DNA from: Sphaerisporangium rhizosphaerae | GTDB taxonomy: Bacteria; Actinomycetota; Actinomycetes; Streptosporangiales; Streptosporangiaceae | Assembly (NCBI RefSeq): GCF_042665155.1 | Contig: NZ_JBHTCG010000006.1 | Location: 186,001-250,000, forward strand | Direction: 5' to 3' | Length of the DNA: 64,000 nucleotides | Part shown: positions 51,360 through 59,425 of the stretch, piece by piece | Position numbering within the stretch: position 1 is the first letter of the stretch | How the letters are laid out: each line of letters starts with the position of its first letter | Program-made: the position numbers and the translations under genes | The notes under the pieces: model-generated | The model's input: only the letters and a program-made list of their open reading frames with translations | What the model was told of the DNA's origin: nothing | Databases searched by the model: none

Positions 51360-52429
51360 GCCTTCCCCCTGACTTCGGCTTCGGCGTCCCCGCGCTCCCA
51401 GAAGCTGGGGCCGACCGGGACGTTGAAGTCGCTCTGTGCGATGAGGTAGCCCTCGCCGTCGACGCCGATCGGCAGCTGGGGCAGGGGACGCGCCGCGGGG
51501 CCGAAGATGACCTTCGCTCCGTCGGCGGCGTCGAAGGTGGACTGGTGGCAGGGGCAGAGGATGTGGTGCGTCGTCTGCTCGTAAAGCGCCGCGGGGCAGC
51601 CCACGTGCGTGCAGATTTTAGAGTACGCAACGATGCCGTCGTGGGTCCAATTGAGCTTGGTGCCCGATTTGATGTCCTCCGGCCGGAACTTGATGAGGAT
51701 CAGCGTGGCCTTGGCCAGCGCGTTCAGATCCTCCTCGTGCCCCTCCGGGACCACCGACAGGATGCCGCCGGGGGAGTTGAAGTCGGCCGCGCGGATCGGC
51801 TGCTTGGTGCCCTCCACCATCAGGCGAAGGCCCTTCTTCCACACCGTGTGCCGCAGCGTCGTGCCCGGCAGGGGGCCGAGGTCCTTCAGCAGCACCAGCG
51901 GCAGCAGGCCGAGCGGGGCCGCGGCGAGCAGGAGCGTGCGGCGCAGCAGCTTGTGCTTGACGAAGCCGCTCTCGTTGGCGCCCTGCAGGAACGTCGCGTT
52001 GACGTTCTCGCGGACCTCCGCCCCGGTCGCCATCGGGTGGCGCTCCTGGACCAGGTTGTACTTCGGCATGATGCCGCGGACCCAGACCACGATGCCGGCC
52101 GCCAGCGACAGCAGGGCGACGGTCAGCGAGGCTCCGAGGGCGAAGTTGGAGGTCTGGGTCTTGTCGATGGTGCCGACCTGGAAGACGACGTACGACACGA
52201 TGAACACGATCGCGGCGACGAAGGACACCACGAACAGCAGGGCGACGACGCGCTCGGCCTTGCGGGCCTTGGCCGGGTCGGGGAACGTCACCCCCTCGTG
52301 CACGATCTCCTCGTGGGCGCCGGCCGGCGCGCCGAGCGCCGACGTCTCACCCCCCGGAGGGGGCGTGCCGATGACGCGCCTCGGGACGCGATCTTCGGCC
52401 TGCTCGATGTCGTTCGGGATCTCAGTCAT
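51356..52429 (-). CDS. qcrA: Rieske iron-sulfur subunit
   Basis: A 357-residue Rieske protein with a long N-terminal part holding three membrane helices (about 65-90, 100-125, 170-190), the actinobacterial form. The 2Fe-2S ligands are in CTHVGCPAALYEQ and CPCHQSTFD. The acidic Pro/Gly N-terminus is disordered. Overlaps qcrC by 8 bp and qcrB by 4 bp. Confidence 0.97.
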   Translation of the reverse strand: MTEIPNDIEQAEDRVPRRVIGTPPPGGETSALGAPAGAHEEIVHEGVTFPDPAKARKAERVVALLFVVSFVAAIVFIVSYVVFQVGTIDKTQTSNFALGASLTVALLSLAAGIVVWVRGIMPKYNLVQERHPMATGAEVRENVNATFLQGANESGFVKHKLLRRTLLLAAAPLGLLPLVLLKDLGPLPGTTLRHTVWKKGLRLMVEGTKQPIRAADFNSPGGILSVVPEGHEEDLNALAKATLILIKFRPEDIKSGTKLNWTHDGIVAYSKICTHVGCPAALYEQTTHHILCPCHQSTFDAADGAKVIFGPAARPLPQLPIGVDGEGYLIAQSDFNVPVGPSFWERGDAEAEVRGKA

Positions 52430-53273
52430 GGTTGGCCTGACGCTTCTTCGCGGTGATCCAGATGGCGGCGAGGGCGAGGAGGCTGATGCCGACGATCCAG
52501 CCGACCAGGCCCTCGGTCACCGGGCCGATGCGGCCGAGGCCGCTGCCGCCCGGGTCGGGCTGCTGGCGGACGCTGACGATGTAGGCGATCATGTCCCGCT
52601 TCTCCTGGGGCGTGATCGTGCTGTCGTTGAAGACCGGCATCGCCTGCGGGCCCGTGGCCATCGCCTCGTAGATCTGGGTGGGGGTGGCGGGGTTCAGCGG
52701 AGGTGCGTACTTGCCGTAGGTCAGGCCGCCGCCCGACCCGACGAAGTTGTGGCACTGGATGCAGTTCGCGCGAAACAGCTCGCCGCCCTTGGCGGGGTCG
52801 CCCTTGGACGGGTCGGTCGCCTCCAGGGAGGGCTTGGTCGGACCGCCGCCCAGCGACTGCACGTACGCGGCCAGCTGCCGGATCGTGTCCTGGTTCACCC
52901 AGTCCGGCGGGCGCTTGCGCGGCGCCTGGGGGCCGGGGTCGGAGAACGGCATGCGGCCGCTGGACACCTGGAAGTCCACGGCCGCGGCGCCGACGCCGAC
53001 GAGGCTCGGGCCCGATGCACCGCCGGAGGAGTAGGACCCCTCGCCGTTCAGGCCGTGGCAGCTCGCGCAGTGTGCCGCGAACAGATCCTTGCCCGCCGCC
53101 ACGTCGTCCGCCTTGCCGGAGGCGATCGCCGCGTCAGCTCGGTCTCCTCCGGGCGCCACCAGGGCGTACACCCCACCGAGGAGGCTCAGGGCAAGGAGGA
53201 GGACGGCGTATCGCGCGAGCGGATGCCGCCTCCGTGCGGTGATCGAGTTCACCGATATCCTCGTTCCGATCAT
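52422..53273 (-). CDS. qcrC: Diheme cytochrome c subunit
   Basis: A 283-residue diheme cytochrome c: N-terminal membrane helix (PLARYAVLLLALSLLGGVYA), two heme domains with CASCHG and CIQCHN, and a C-terminal membrane helix (GLVGWIVGISLLALAAIWIT). It links the bc complex directly to the aa3 oxidase without a soluble cytochrome c, the basis of the actinobacterial supercomplex. It overlaps ctaE by 4 bp. Confidence 0.97.
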   Translation of the reverse strand: MIGTRISVNSITARRRHPLARYAVLLLALSLLGGVYALVAPGGDRADAAIASGKADDVAAGKDLFAAHCASCHGLNGEGSYSSGGASGPSLVGVGAAAVDFQVSSGRMPFSDPGPQAPRKRPPDWVNQDTIRQLAAYVQSLGGGPTKPSLEATDPSKGDPAKGGELFRANCIQCHNFVGSGGGLTYGKYAPPLNPATPTQIYEAMATGPQAMPVFNDSTITPQEKRDMIAYIVSVRQQPDPGGSGLGRIGPVTEGLVGWIVGISLLALAAIWITAKKRQANHD

Positions 53274-53893
53274 TTGATGATGTAGATGGTCGCGAAGAGG
53301 CCGATCCAGACGACGTCGACGAAGTGCCAGTAGTAGGACACGACGATCGCGCTGGTGGCCTGCTCATGTGTGAAGCGCTTCGCGGCGTACGTGCGTCCCA
53401 GCATGAACAGGAACGCGATCAGACCACCGGTCACGTGCAGGCCGTGGAAGCCCGTGGTCAGGTAGAAGACCGAACCGTAGGCGTTGGAGGACAGGGTCAC
53501 GCCCTCTTCCACGAGGTTGTGGTACTCGTACAGCTGCCCGCCGACGAACCAGGCGCCCATGAGGAAGCTGATGATGTACCAGAACCGGAGCTTCCTGACC
53601 TGACCCTTCTCAGCGGCCCACACGCCGAGCTGGCACGTCACACTCGACAGCACCAGCACGATCGTGTTGACCAGCGCGTACGGGATGTCCAGGTGGACGC
53701 CTTCAGGCAGCGTGGGCCAGGGTTTGCCCTGGCCGAGGCTGACCGACCGGATGGTGAAGTACATCGCGAACAGCGCCGCGAAGAACATGAGCTCAGAGGA
53801 CAGCCAGACGATCGTCCCGACCTGGACCAGGTTCGGCCGGCGGGACGGTGCTGCTGTCGTCGTAATTGCGGATGCTGTCGCCACGCCCAGCAT
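53270..53893 (-). CDS. ctaE: Cytochrome c oxidase subunit III
   Basis: A 207-residue, five-helix subunit III. PNLVQVGTIVWLSSELMFFA is the typical first helix, then GVWAAEKGQVRKLRFWYIIS, FYLTTGFHGLHVTGGLIAF and YYWHFVDVVWIGLFATIYII. It stabilises the oxidase core. First gene of the bc complex operon although its partners ctaC, ctaD and ctaF lie 5 kb away on the other strand; this split order is conserved in actinomycetes. Confidence 0.97.
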   Translation of the reverse strand: MLGVATASAITTTAAPSRRPNLVQVGTIVWLSSELMFFAALFAMYFTIRSVSLGQGKPWPTLPEGVHLDIPYALVNTIVLVLSSVTCQLGVWAAEKGQVRKLRFWYIISFLMGAWFVGGQLYEYHNLVEEGVTLSSNAYGSVFYLTTGFHGLHVTGGLIAFLFMLGRTYAAKRFTHEQATSAIVVSYYWHFVDVVWIGLFATIYIIK

Positions 53894-54075
53894 TATTGCG
53901 GCTGGAGGGGTCGGGTCGGCGCACGACCCCCCGGTAAGGCCACCTCACCCCGATAAACCAGACATAAGCCGGGAACGGCGCTAAGTGTGACTGGTCTGGG
54001 TTTCCGTCGCCGGGGACAGGTAGCATCCGTGGTGACCATACCTCGTCCCAATCGATAGTGAGCGCGACCGTGAGC

Positions 54076-54474
54076 ATGAGGGTTCTCGTCTACAGCGACG
54101 ACGCAAGCACCCGCGAGAAGGTGCGGCTGGCGATCGGACGGCGTCCCGCCGCCGACGTGCCCCTCGTGGAGATCGTCGAGTGCGCCACGCAGCCGGCGGT
54201 CGTCAAGCACCTGGATTCCGGAGAGATCGACGTGGCCGTCCTCGACGGCGAGGCCGTCCCCGCGGGCGGCATGGGCATCTGCCGCCAGGCCAAGGACGAG
54301 GTGTACGACTGCCCGCCGATCTGTGTGATCATCGGGCGTCGCGACGACCGCTGGCTCGCCGACTGGTCCCGCGCCGACGCCGTCGTGGCGCAGCCGATCG
54401 ACCCCATGGCGCTCGCCGAGGCGGTCGCCGGCCTCATGCGGAGCCGTTCGGCCTCCCGCATCACCTCCCACTGA
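54076..54474 (+). CDS. Receiver-like protein lacking the conserved lysine
   Basis: A 132-residue protein with response-regulator receiver fold only: MRVLVYSDDASTREKVRLAI gives the acidic pair, and IDVAVLDGEAVPAGGMGICR the phosphoacceptor-like Asp. The usual Lys-Pro near the end is replaced by AQP (DAVVAQPIDP), so normal phospho-switching is doubtful. No output domain or kinase gene. Similar proteins sit beside trpD in other actinomycetes, as here (12 bp before trpD). GTG 54058 is an alternative start adding six residues. Confidence 0.75.
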   Translation: MRVLVYSDDASTREKVRLAIGRRPAADVPLVEIVECATQPAVVKHLDSGEIDVAVLDGEAVPAGGMGICRQAKDEVYDCPPICVIIGRRDDRWLADWSRADAVVAQPIDPMALAEAVAGLMRSRSASRITSH

Positions 54475-54486
54475 CCCGGAGACCCC

Positions 54487-55563
54487 ATGGACGCGCGCAC
54501 CACGTGGCCCGCGCTGCTCACGGCCCTGCTCGCCCGTGAGCACCTCACCGCCGACGAGACCGCCTGGGCGATGGGCGAGATCATGTCCGGCTCCGCCACG
54601 ACCGCCCAGATCGCCGCCTTCGCCACGGCGCTGAAGGCCAAGGGCGAGACGGTGGCCGAGGTCGTCGGGCTGGCGCGCACCATGCTCGACCGGGCCACGC
54701 CGCTGTCGGTCGACGGCCCCACCGTCGACATCGTGGGCACCGGCGGCGACCGCGCGCACACCGTCAACGTCTCCACCATGGCCGCGATCGTCGCCGCCGC
54801 GGCCGGGGCCCGGGTCGTCAAGCACGGCAACCGGTCGGCGTCCTCCTCGGTGGGCGCCGCCGACGTGCTCGAACACCTCGGCATCGTCCTCGACCTGTCC
54901 CCGGAGTCCACCGCGCGCACGGCCGTCGAGGCGGGCATCGCGTTCTGCTTCGCGCCGGTCTACCACCCGGCCCTGCGGTTCGCCGGCCCCGTCCGCAAAG
55001 AGATCGGCATCCCGACCTTCTTCAACTTCCTCGGCCCGCTCACCAACCCGGCCCGCCCGTCGGCGCAGGCCATCGGCGTCTACGACGCGCGCATGCTGCC
55101 CGTCGTCGCCGGCGTCTTCGCCGAGCGCGGCGTGTCGGCCCTGGTGTTCCGCGGCGACGACGGCCTCGACGAGCTCTCCACGGCCACCACCTCGACCGTG
55201 TGGGTCGTGCGTGACGGAACGGCCGTCGAGACCGCCTTCGACCCGCTGGACATCGGCGTGCCGCGCTCCGAGGCCGACGCGCTGCGCGGCGGGGACGTCG
55301 AGTTCAACGCCCGGGCCGTCAACGACCTGGTCGGCGGCAAGGGCGGCCCGGTGCGCGACGCGGTGTTGCTGAACGCCGCCGCCGCCCTGGTCAGCCTGGA
55401 CGCCGGCGCCACCGCCCCCGACCCTGGCCCGCCCGGCGACGCCCTGGTGGCCGCGATGACCAGGGCCTACACCCGCGCCGCCGAAGCCGTCGACTCCGGC
55501 CGCGCCGCCGAAACCCTCACCCGCTGGGTCGAGACCAGCCGCTCGTACAAGCAACGTTCCTGA
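54487..55563 (+). CDS. trpD: Anthranilate phosphoribosyltransferase
   Basis: A 358-residue enzyme of tryptophan synthesis that joins anthranilate to PRPP. PRPP-binding VDIVGTGGDRAHTVNVST, the Lys-His-Gly-Asn block KHGNRSASSSVGAADVLE, and metal-binding RGDDGLDEL are all present. The other trp genes are not in the window; this stand-alone trpD is usual in actinomycetes. It may be co-transcribed with the receiver-like gene. Confidence 0.96.
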   Translation: MDARTTWPALLTALLAREHLTADETAWAMGEIMSGSATTAQIAAFATALKAKGETVAEVVGLARTMLDRATPLSVDGPTVDIVGTGGDRAHTVNVSTMAAIVAAAAGARVVKHGNRSASSSVGAADVLEHLGIVLDLSPESTARTAVEAGIAFCFAPVYHPALRFAGPVRKEIGIPTFFNFLGPLTNPARPSAQAIGVYDARMLPVVAGVFAERGVSALVFRGDDGLDELSTATTSTVWVVRDGTAVETAFDPLDIGVPRSEADALRGGDVEFNARAVNDLVGGKGGPVRDAVLLNAAAALVSLDAGATAPDPGPPGDALVAAMTRAYTRAAEAVDSGRAAETLTRWVETSRSYKQRS

Positions 55564-55584
55564 CCCGCGCACGCACCAGACGCC

Positions 55585-55638
55585 GCGTATGCGGCAGACC
55601 GGCATACGCACGGGCCGGCCTCACCTCTGGGGCCGGCC
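55585..55638. terminator. Paired hairpins after trpD
   Basis: GCGTATGC (55585-55592) pairs with GCATACGC (55602-55609); immediately after, GGCCGGCC (55613-55620) pairs with a second GGCCGGCC (55631-55638), followed by TTTCG. Further GC-rich inverted sequence continues to about 55710. Likely transcription end for trpD. Confidence 0.7.
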
Positions 55639-55799
55639 TTTCGCGCCGCGCCGGCCATGCCTGGCCCCACGCACCGGGCCGTCCCCGCCTCGGGGCCGGC
55701 CGTTCTCGTTTTGCGGACGGGCCGATGATGCCTCGTGCGGGCTCCGCCTTACCTGGTGGGTAATCGACGGGCCTCGCCCTGAGGCGAGAGGCTCGGGGC

Positions 55800-56219
55800 A
55801 TGAGCGATGACACCCGTGATGTCGTGGCGGAACTGCTGCGCCGGATGGCCGAAGGCGATCACGACCGCACCTCGGAGCTGTTCGCCGAGCCGGTCGACTG
55901 GGGCCTCGCCTGGCCGGCCGAGGGGCACCCGGCGGTGCCGTGGATTCGGCCCCGGTCCGGCCGGGCCGACGTGGCCGACCATTTCCGGTCCCTGGAAGCC
56001 CACCATGTGCCCGAACTGAACGGCACGTCCGTACGGTGGATTCTGGTCGATGGTGCGCACGCCGTGGTGCTCGGCGAGATCAGGCAGACCGTGCGGGACG
56101 GCGGCGCCGCGTACACCTCGCCGTTCGCCCTCCACCTCACGGTCCAGGACGGCTTGGTGACCCGCTTCCACATCTACGAAGACAGCCTCACCGTAGCCCG
56201 AGCCTTCACCCGATCCTGA
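55800..56219 (+). CDS. SnoaL-like/NTF2-fold protein
   Basis: A 139-residue protein with the SnoaL/DUF4440 cone fold pattern: helices VVAELLRRMAEGDHDRTSELF, then FAEPVDWGLAWPAE, HFRSLEAHHVPELNG and beta strands ending VTRFHIYEDSLTVARAF. Such proteins are small cyclases, isomerases or ligand carriers; no biosynthetic genes are near, so no function is given. ATG start; monocistronic. Confidence 0.75.
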   Translation: MSDDTRDVVAELLRRMAEGDHDRTSELFAEPVDWGLAWPAEGHPAVPWIRPRSGRADVADHFRSLEAHHVPELNGTSVRWILVDGAHAVVLGEIRQTVRDGGAAYTSPFALHLTVQDGLVTRFHIYEDSLTVARAFTRS

Positions 56220-56364
56220 GACCGACGGACGAAGGAACGGTGGCCGCTCACATCCGCCGCGGCCTGCGTCTGAACGCCCGGCGCGGCTGAAATTGGTCCC
56301 ACCGCTAGATCGTTCGGGCGCCCCGGCGCTCGTTCGATCTTGCATCCCGGCTGCCGGAGGATGC

Positions 56365-56652
56365 TCAGTCGGCTTCGGCGAAGCCGATGGAGAAGGCGGA
56401 GTCGAGGTCGTGCTTGGAGTAGGTGCGGAACGCCAGGTGGGTCTCGGTGGCGAGGACGCCGGGCACCTTGTTGATCCGCCCCGGGATCACCTCGGCGATC
56501 TCCTCGTAGGCGGAGACGCGCACCATCGCCACCAGGTCGTAGTCACCGGTGATCGAGTACACCTCGCTGACCCGGTCAAGCTCGGCGATCGTCTGCGCGA
56601 CTTCGGGAATCCGGTCGACCTCAGCCTTGATGTGCACGATCGCGGTGATCAT
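56365..56652 (-). CDS. Stand-alone Lrp/AsnC effector (RAM) domain protein
   Basis: A 95-residue protein consisting only of the AsnC ligand-binding domain: MITAIVHIKAEVDRIPEVAQ, then VYSITGDYDLVAMVRVSAYE, and VPGVLATETHLAFRTYSKHD. Without the DNA-binding half it may form mixed oligomers with a full Lrp protein or bind an amino acid by itself. This form is widespread in actinomycetes. Single gene, ATG start, tail FSIGFAEAD. Confidence 0.9.
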   Translation of the reverse strand: MITAIVHIKAEVDRIPEVAQTIAELDRVSEVYSITGDYDLVAMVRVSAYEEIAEVIPGRINKVPGVLATETHLAFRTYSKHDLDSAFSIGFAEAD

Positions 56653-56725
56653 ACGAGCTCTCCCCTTCGAGTACGGCTTGGCCCGACTCTAGCGCCGCGT
56701 GCGCCTTCCCCCGCATCCGGCTCTG

Positions 56726-57046
56726 TCAGAGCAGGAGGCCGTGGTGGGTGGGCGAGGCTCTGGTGACGGTGACGGCTTCGAGATCAAGGAACTTCTCGAC
56801 CATCGGATAGATCTCGTTCTTCCAGCGGTCGGTCTGGTAGGTGGCGGCGTAGATCCGCTCGTGCTCTGCTTCGCTCGCGAAGCGGCGCAGCGTGACGTAG
56901 CCGTCCGGGTCCTCCTCGTCGACGAGGGAGGCGATCACCGACATGCCACGTTCGGTCATGTAGGGGATCACCGTCCCCTCCATGTACTCCACCCACTCGT
57001 CCCGCATGCCGGGCCGAGTCTGATAGCGGCGGATCTCGTAGAACAA
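56726..57046 (-). CDS. NIPSNAP-family protein with TTG start
   Basis: A 106-residue ferredoxin-like dimeric protein of the NIPSNAP family: FYEIRRYQTRPGMRDEWVEY, then GYVTLRRFASEAEHERIYAA and a C-terminal helix (EKFLDLEAVTVTRA). Function unknown. GGGAGGAAAGACG directly precedes the TTG at 57046 with ideal spacing, and family similarity starts there, so TTG is the start rather than an ATG 114 bases upstream. Confidence 0.85.
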   Translation of the reverse strand: MFYEIRRYQTRPGMRDEWVEYMEGTVIPYMTERGMSVIASLVDEEDPDGYVTLRRFASEAEHERIYAATYQTDRWKNEIYPMVEKFLDLEAVTVTRASPTHHGLLL

Positions 57047-57516
57047 CGTCTTTCCTCCCCGAAGCAGGACGCGGGACCGCCGGGCCGGCGCGAGACGGGA
57101 GCGTATGCCCGGCGACCAGGACGCCGATCCCGAGGTGCGGCCGATCCGCTGATCGATCATCTCGTGCGGCCGGATCCTCCGATGATCGATCGGGCGAGAT
57201 CAGGGCAAGGAGTGGGGTGCCCCCTGGACGGGATCATTCCGCCAGGTGAACCGCCTCGGCGAATCGGCGGCCGACGGACTCGAGGGAGAGAGTAAGCCGA
57301 GATCCTTATTCGTTCAGCCCCACTGGATTCATATATGCATAAGGTGATTTCCGTGCGTGCCGGGACGGCGGTGCGGCCGAGGAGGAGACCGAATCCAAAT
57401 CCTTGAGGCGCTCGCCGAGCCGCCGTCTCCGCTCATGGGGATTCATTGCGCCGGCGCACGGAACCCTCGTGGCCGCACAGGGAATGAGTGATCGTCCGGG
57501 CGTTTCTCGCCACGTT
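57047..57516. other. 470-bp gene-free region
   Basis: No gene with normal codon bias is visible. It holds an AT-rich island at about 57305-57355 with CATATATG (57330-57337) and a -35-like TTATTC upstream, resembling a promoter that reads rightwards into sequence without a gene. A small RNA or decayed gene is possible; nothing else stands out. Confidence 0.4.
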
Positions 57517-57915
57517 TCACTTCTCGCGCGTGTACTTCACCTGGAACCAGACGGTCCGGCCCGCGGGGTGCTGGAGAACGTCCCAGCGGTGTGAGATCTC
57601 CTGGACCAGCAGCAGGCCGCGCCCGCCCTCGCCGTACAGGTCACAGCACACGCGGGGAGCGTCACCACCTCCTGCGTCCACCACGTCGACATGGATGAAC
57701 TCGTGGCGGTCGGCGAGCACGAGCGTCACCGTGCCGCCGTTCCCGGAATCGGAATGGACGACGGCGTTCGTGACGACCTCGGATACCAGGAGTGTGACGT
57801 CGTGGAGCGCGGGGTGCTCGCGGCCGAGCTTCTCGCGCACGTACGCACGTGCGAGGGAGACCGATTCGGGAGAACCGATCAGATCGATGGCCCCAAGAAG
57901 GCTTCCTGTCGTCAT
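57517..57915 (-). CDS. Anti-sigma-type ATP-binding protein (HATPase_c)
   Basis: A 132-residue RsbW-like protein: LARAYVREKLGREHPALHDV, N-box VTLLVSEVVTNAVVHS, G-boxes DVVDAGGGDAP and GEGGRGLLLVQ, then WDVLQHPAGRTVWFQVKY. It probably binds ATP and a partner regulator. It is divergent from an XRE-DUF5753/DUF397 pair, the composition of WhiJ-like loci in streptomycetes and their relatives. ATG 57915 has AAGGCG upstream. Confidence 0.9.
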   Translation of the reverse strand: MTTGSLLGAIDLIGSPESVSLARAYVREKLGREHPALHDVTLLVSEVVTNAVVHSDSGNGGTVTLVLADRHEFIHVDVVDAGGGDAPRVCCDLYGEGGRGLLLVQEISHRWDVLQHPAGRTVWFQVKYTREK

Positions 57916-58088
57916 CTGCGCGCCTTTTCCATTCGCCGGTCGAATCTCGTCCCTCTTGACGATTCGCCTCATCAGAATGACGACCCGAGGCTACGATCGA
58001 CGACGGAATCGGCCGACCTCGTGCCCACTGTTCTGTCAGCAGGCGAGTTGGTTGCCGATAGGCCCGATTTTAGTCAGGTAGGTGATAA

Positions 58089-58913
58089 ATGTTCCCCGGG
58101 AAAGATATCGATCCCCGCGAGTCCCCCCGCGCCCTCTTCGCCTTCGAGTTGCGCCGCCATCGCCGCCGGGCGAACCTCAGCCAGCGGCAACTCGCCGAGC
58201 GCATCGGCTTCTCCGACTCCATGGTCAACCTCGTGGAGCAGACCAAGCGCCGGCCGTCCCAGCAGTTCGCCGAACTGTGCGACCGGGTCCTCGGGCTCGA
58301 CGGCACCATGTCGAGGCTCTACACCGCGACCACCTGGCCGCAGGCGCCCGAGCACTTCCGGCCGTGGCTGGACGAGGAGCAGGACGCCGCCGACCTGTGT
58401 TGCTGGGAGCCGACGATCATCCCCGGCCTGCTGCAGACCGAGGCGTACGCCCGGCGAATCATCGTAGTGTCGCCCGGCATCACCGAGGAGGAGGTGGACG
58501 AGCGCGTCGCGGGGCGCATGCGCCGTCGGATGATCCTGGAGCGCAAGCGGCCGCCCGTGATCAATGTGATCATGGATGAGGCCGTGATCCGCCGCCAGGT
58601 CGGAGGCGTGGCCGTCATGAATGAGCAACTGCGATTCCTGCTGGAACTGGTCCGGCCACCCCAGCTCACCATCCAGCTAATCCCCAGCACCACGGATGTG
58701 CACTGCGGCTTGGTCGGCGGATTCATCATCGCCGAACGCGACGGATCGGCCTACGCTGCCTATGTAGGCGCGCAGCCCTATGGGCGCACCGTGGACGACC
58801 GGGCAACGTTGGCCCGGCTGGTCCGCCGGTATCACGCGATCAGTTTCCAGGCTCTGTCGTGCCAGCAGTCTCTCCGGTTCATCGAGGAAGTGGTGCAGCG
58901 AAATGACTCCTGA
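58089..58913 (+). CDS. XRE regulator with DUF5753 (WhiJ-like)
   Basis: A 274-residue regulator: HTH (ALFAFELRRHRRRANLSQRQ, then IGFSDSMVNLVEQTKRRPSQ) and a C-terminal DUF5753 domain (WEPTIIPGLLQTEAYARRI; NEQLRFLLELVRPPQLTIQL). Family members such as WhiJ control development and pair with a DUF397 protein; here the DUF397 gene overlaps by 11 bp. DUF397 may relieve DNA binding by the XRE protein; this is family knowledge, not seen here. Confidence 0.92.
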   Translation: MFPGKDIDPRESPRALFAFELRRHRRRANLSQRQLAERIGFSDSMVNLVEQTKRRPSQQFAELCDRVLGLDGTMSRLYTATTWPQAPEHFRPWLDEEQDAADLCCWEPTIIPGLLQTEAYARRIIVVSPGITEEEVDERVAGRMRRRMILERKRPPVINVIMDEAVIRRQVGGVAVMNEQLRFLLELVRPPQLTIQLIPSTTDVHCGLVGGFIIAERDGSAYAAYVGAQPYGRTVDDRATLARLVRRYHAISFQALSCQQSLRFIEEVVQRNDS

Positions 58914-59112
58914 CTCTCCGGCTCTGCGGTGGCGCAAGAGCAGCTACAGCGGCGATGAAGGCGACAACTGCGTGGAAGTGGCCTCGGCCTGGTCCGCTGG
59001 GATGGTCGCGGTGCGCGACAGCAAGATCGGGTCGGGGGCGATGCTCACCCTCATGCCCGCTGAGTGGTCGGCCTTCCTCTCCGGCATCAAAACCGGCACA
59101 TTCCCCGTCTGA
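58903..59112 (+). CDS. DUF397 protein, partner of the XRE regulator
   Basis: A 69-residue protein of the DUF397 family: WRKSSYSGDEGDNCVEVASA, then MVAVRDSKIGSGAMLTLMPA and EWSAFLSGIKTG. These small proteins are nearly always next to XRE-DUF5753 genes and modulate them. It overlaps the XRE gene by 11 bp. Confidence 0.92.
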   Translation: MTPDSPALRWRKSSYSGDEGDNCVEVASAWSAGMVAVRDSKIGSGAMLTLMPAEWSAFLSGIKTGTFPV

Positions 59113-59225
59113 CACCGACGACCTCACGACGGCCCACCCGCGCTCGCGGCATGGTGGGCCGGAGAGCACAGAACATGGGCCGGCGGGGGTGGAACCGGCT
59201 GAGCGGGATGGCAGTGGGAGGCTGC

Positions 59226-59425
59226 TATAGTCCCTGGCACGGTATGTCGGCTTAGGGAGACCAGACGTGGCAGGTGACGACGACATCTCCGGGTGATTCC
59301 GGAGGTCGACGGCCGGCTGACGGCGCGCGGGAGCGCGGCCGCGGTGGCCGTTTCTCGTCGTTCCCATACCCGTCCCCGCTGGGCGGCCGAGGCGCGCGCC
59401 AGCGGCACACTCCAAGGTCTCATCC
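59226..59425 (+). promoter_or_regulatory. Promoter and 200-base structured leader before the ABC-F genes
   Basis: A -10-like TATAGT lies at 59226-59231; the -35 is poor. The following leader to 59425 holds a 3-codon ORF (ATG TCG GCT TAG, 59244-59255), a 9-residue ORF (59267-59296) and competing hairpins: GGCCG at 59346-59350, followed by TTTCT, can pair with CGGCC at 59336 or at 59310. This fits ribosome-controlled attenuation as known for antibiotic-resistance ABC-F genes, but remains inference. The part from 59113 to 59225 shows nothing else. Confidence 0.5.
59267..59296 (+). CDS. Putative 9-residue leader peptide
   Basis: GTG GCA GGT GAC GAC GAC ATC TCC GGG TGA, with AGGGAGA 7 bases upstream, encodes MAGDDDISG. 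It is placed before competing hairpins and the first ABC-F gene. No known arrest motif. Confidence 0.35.
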   Translation: MAGDDDISG

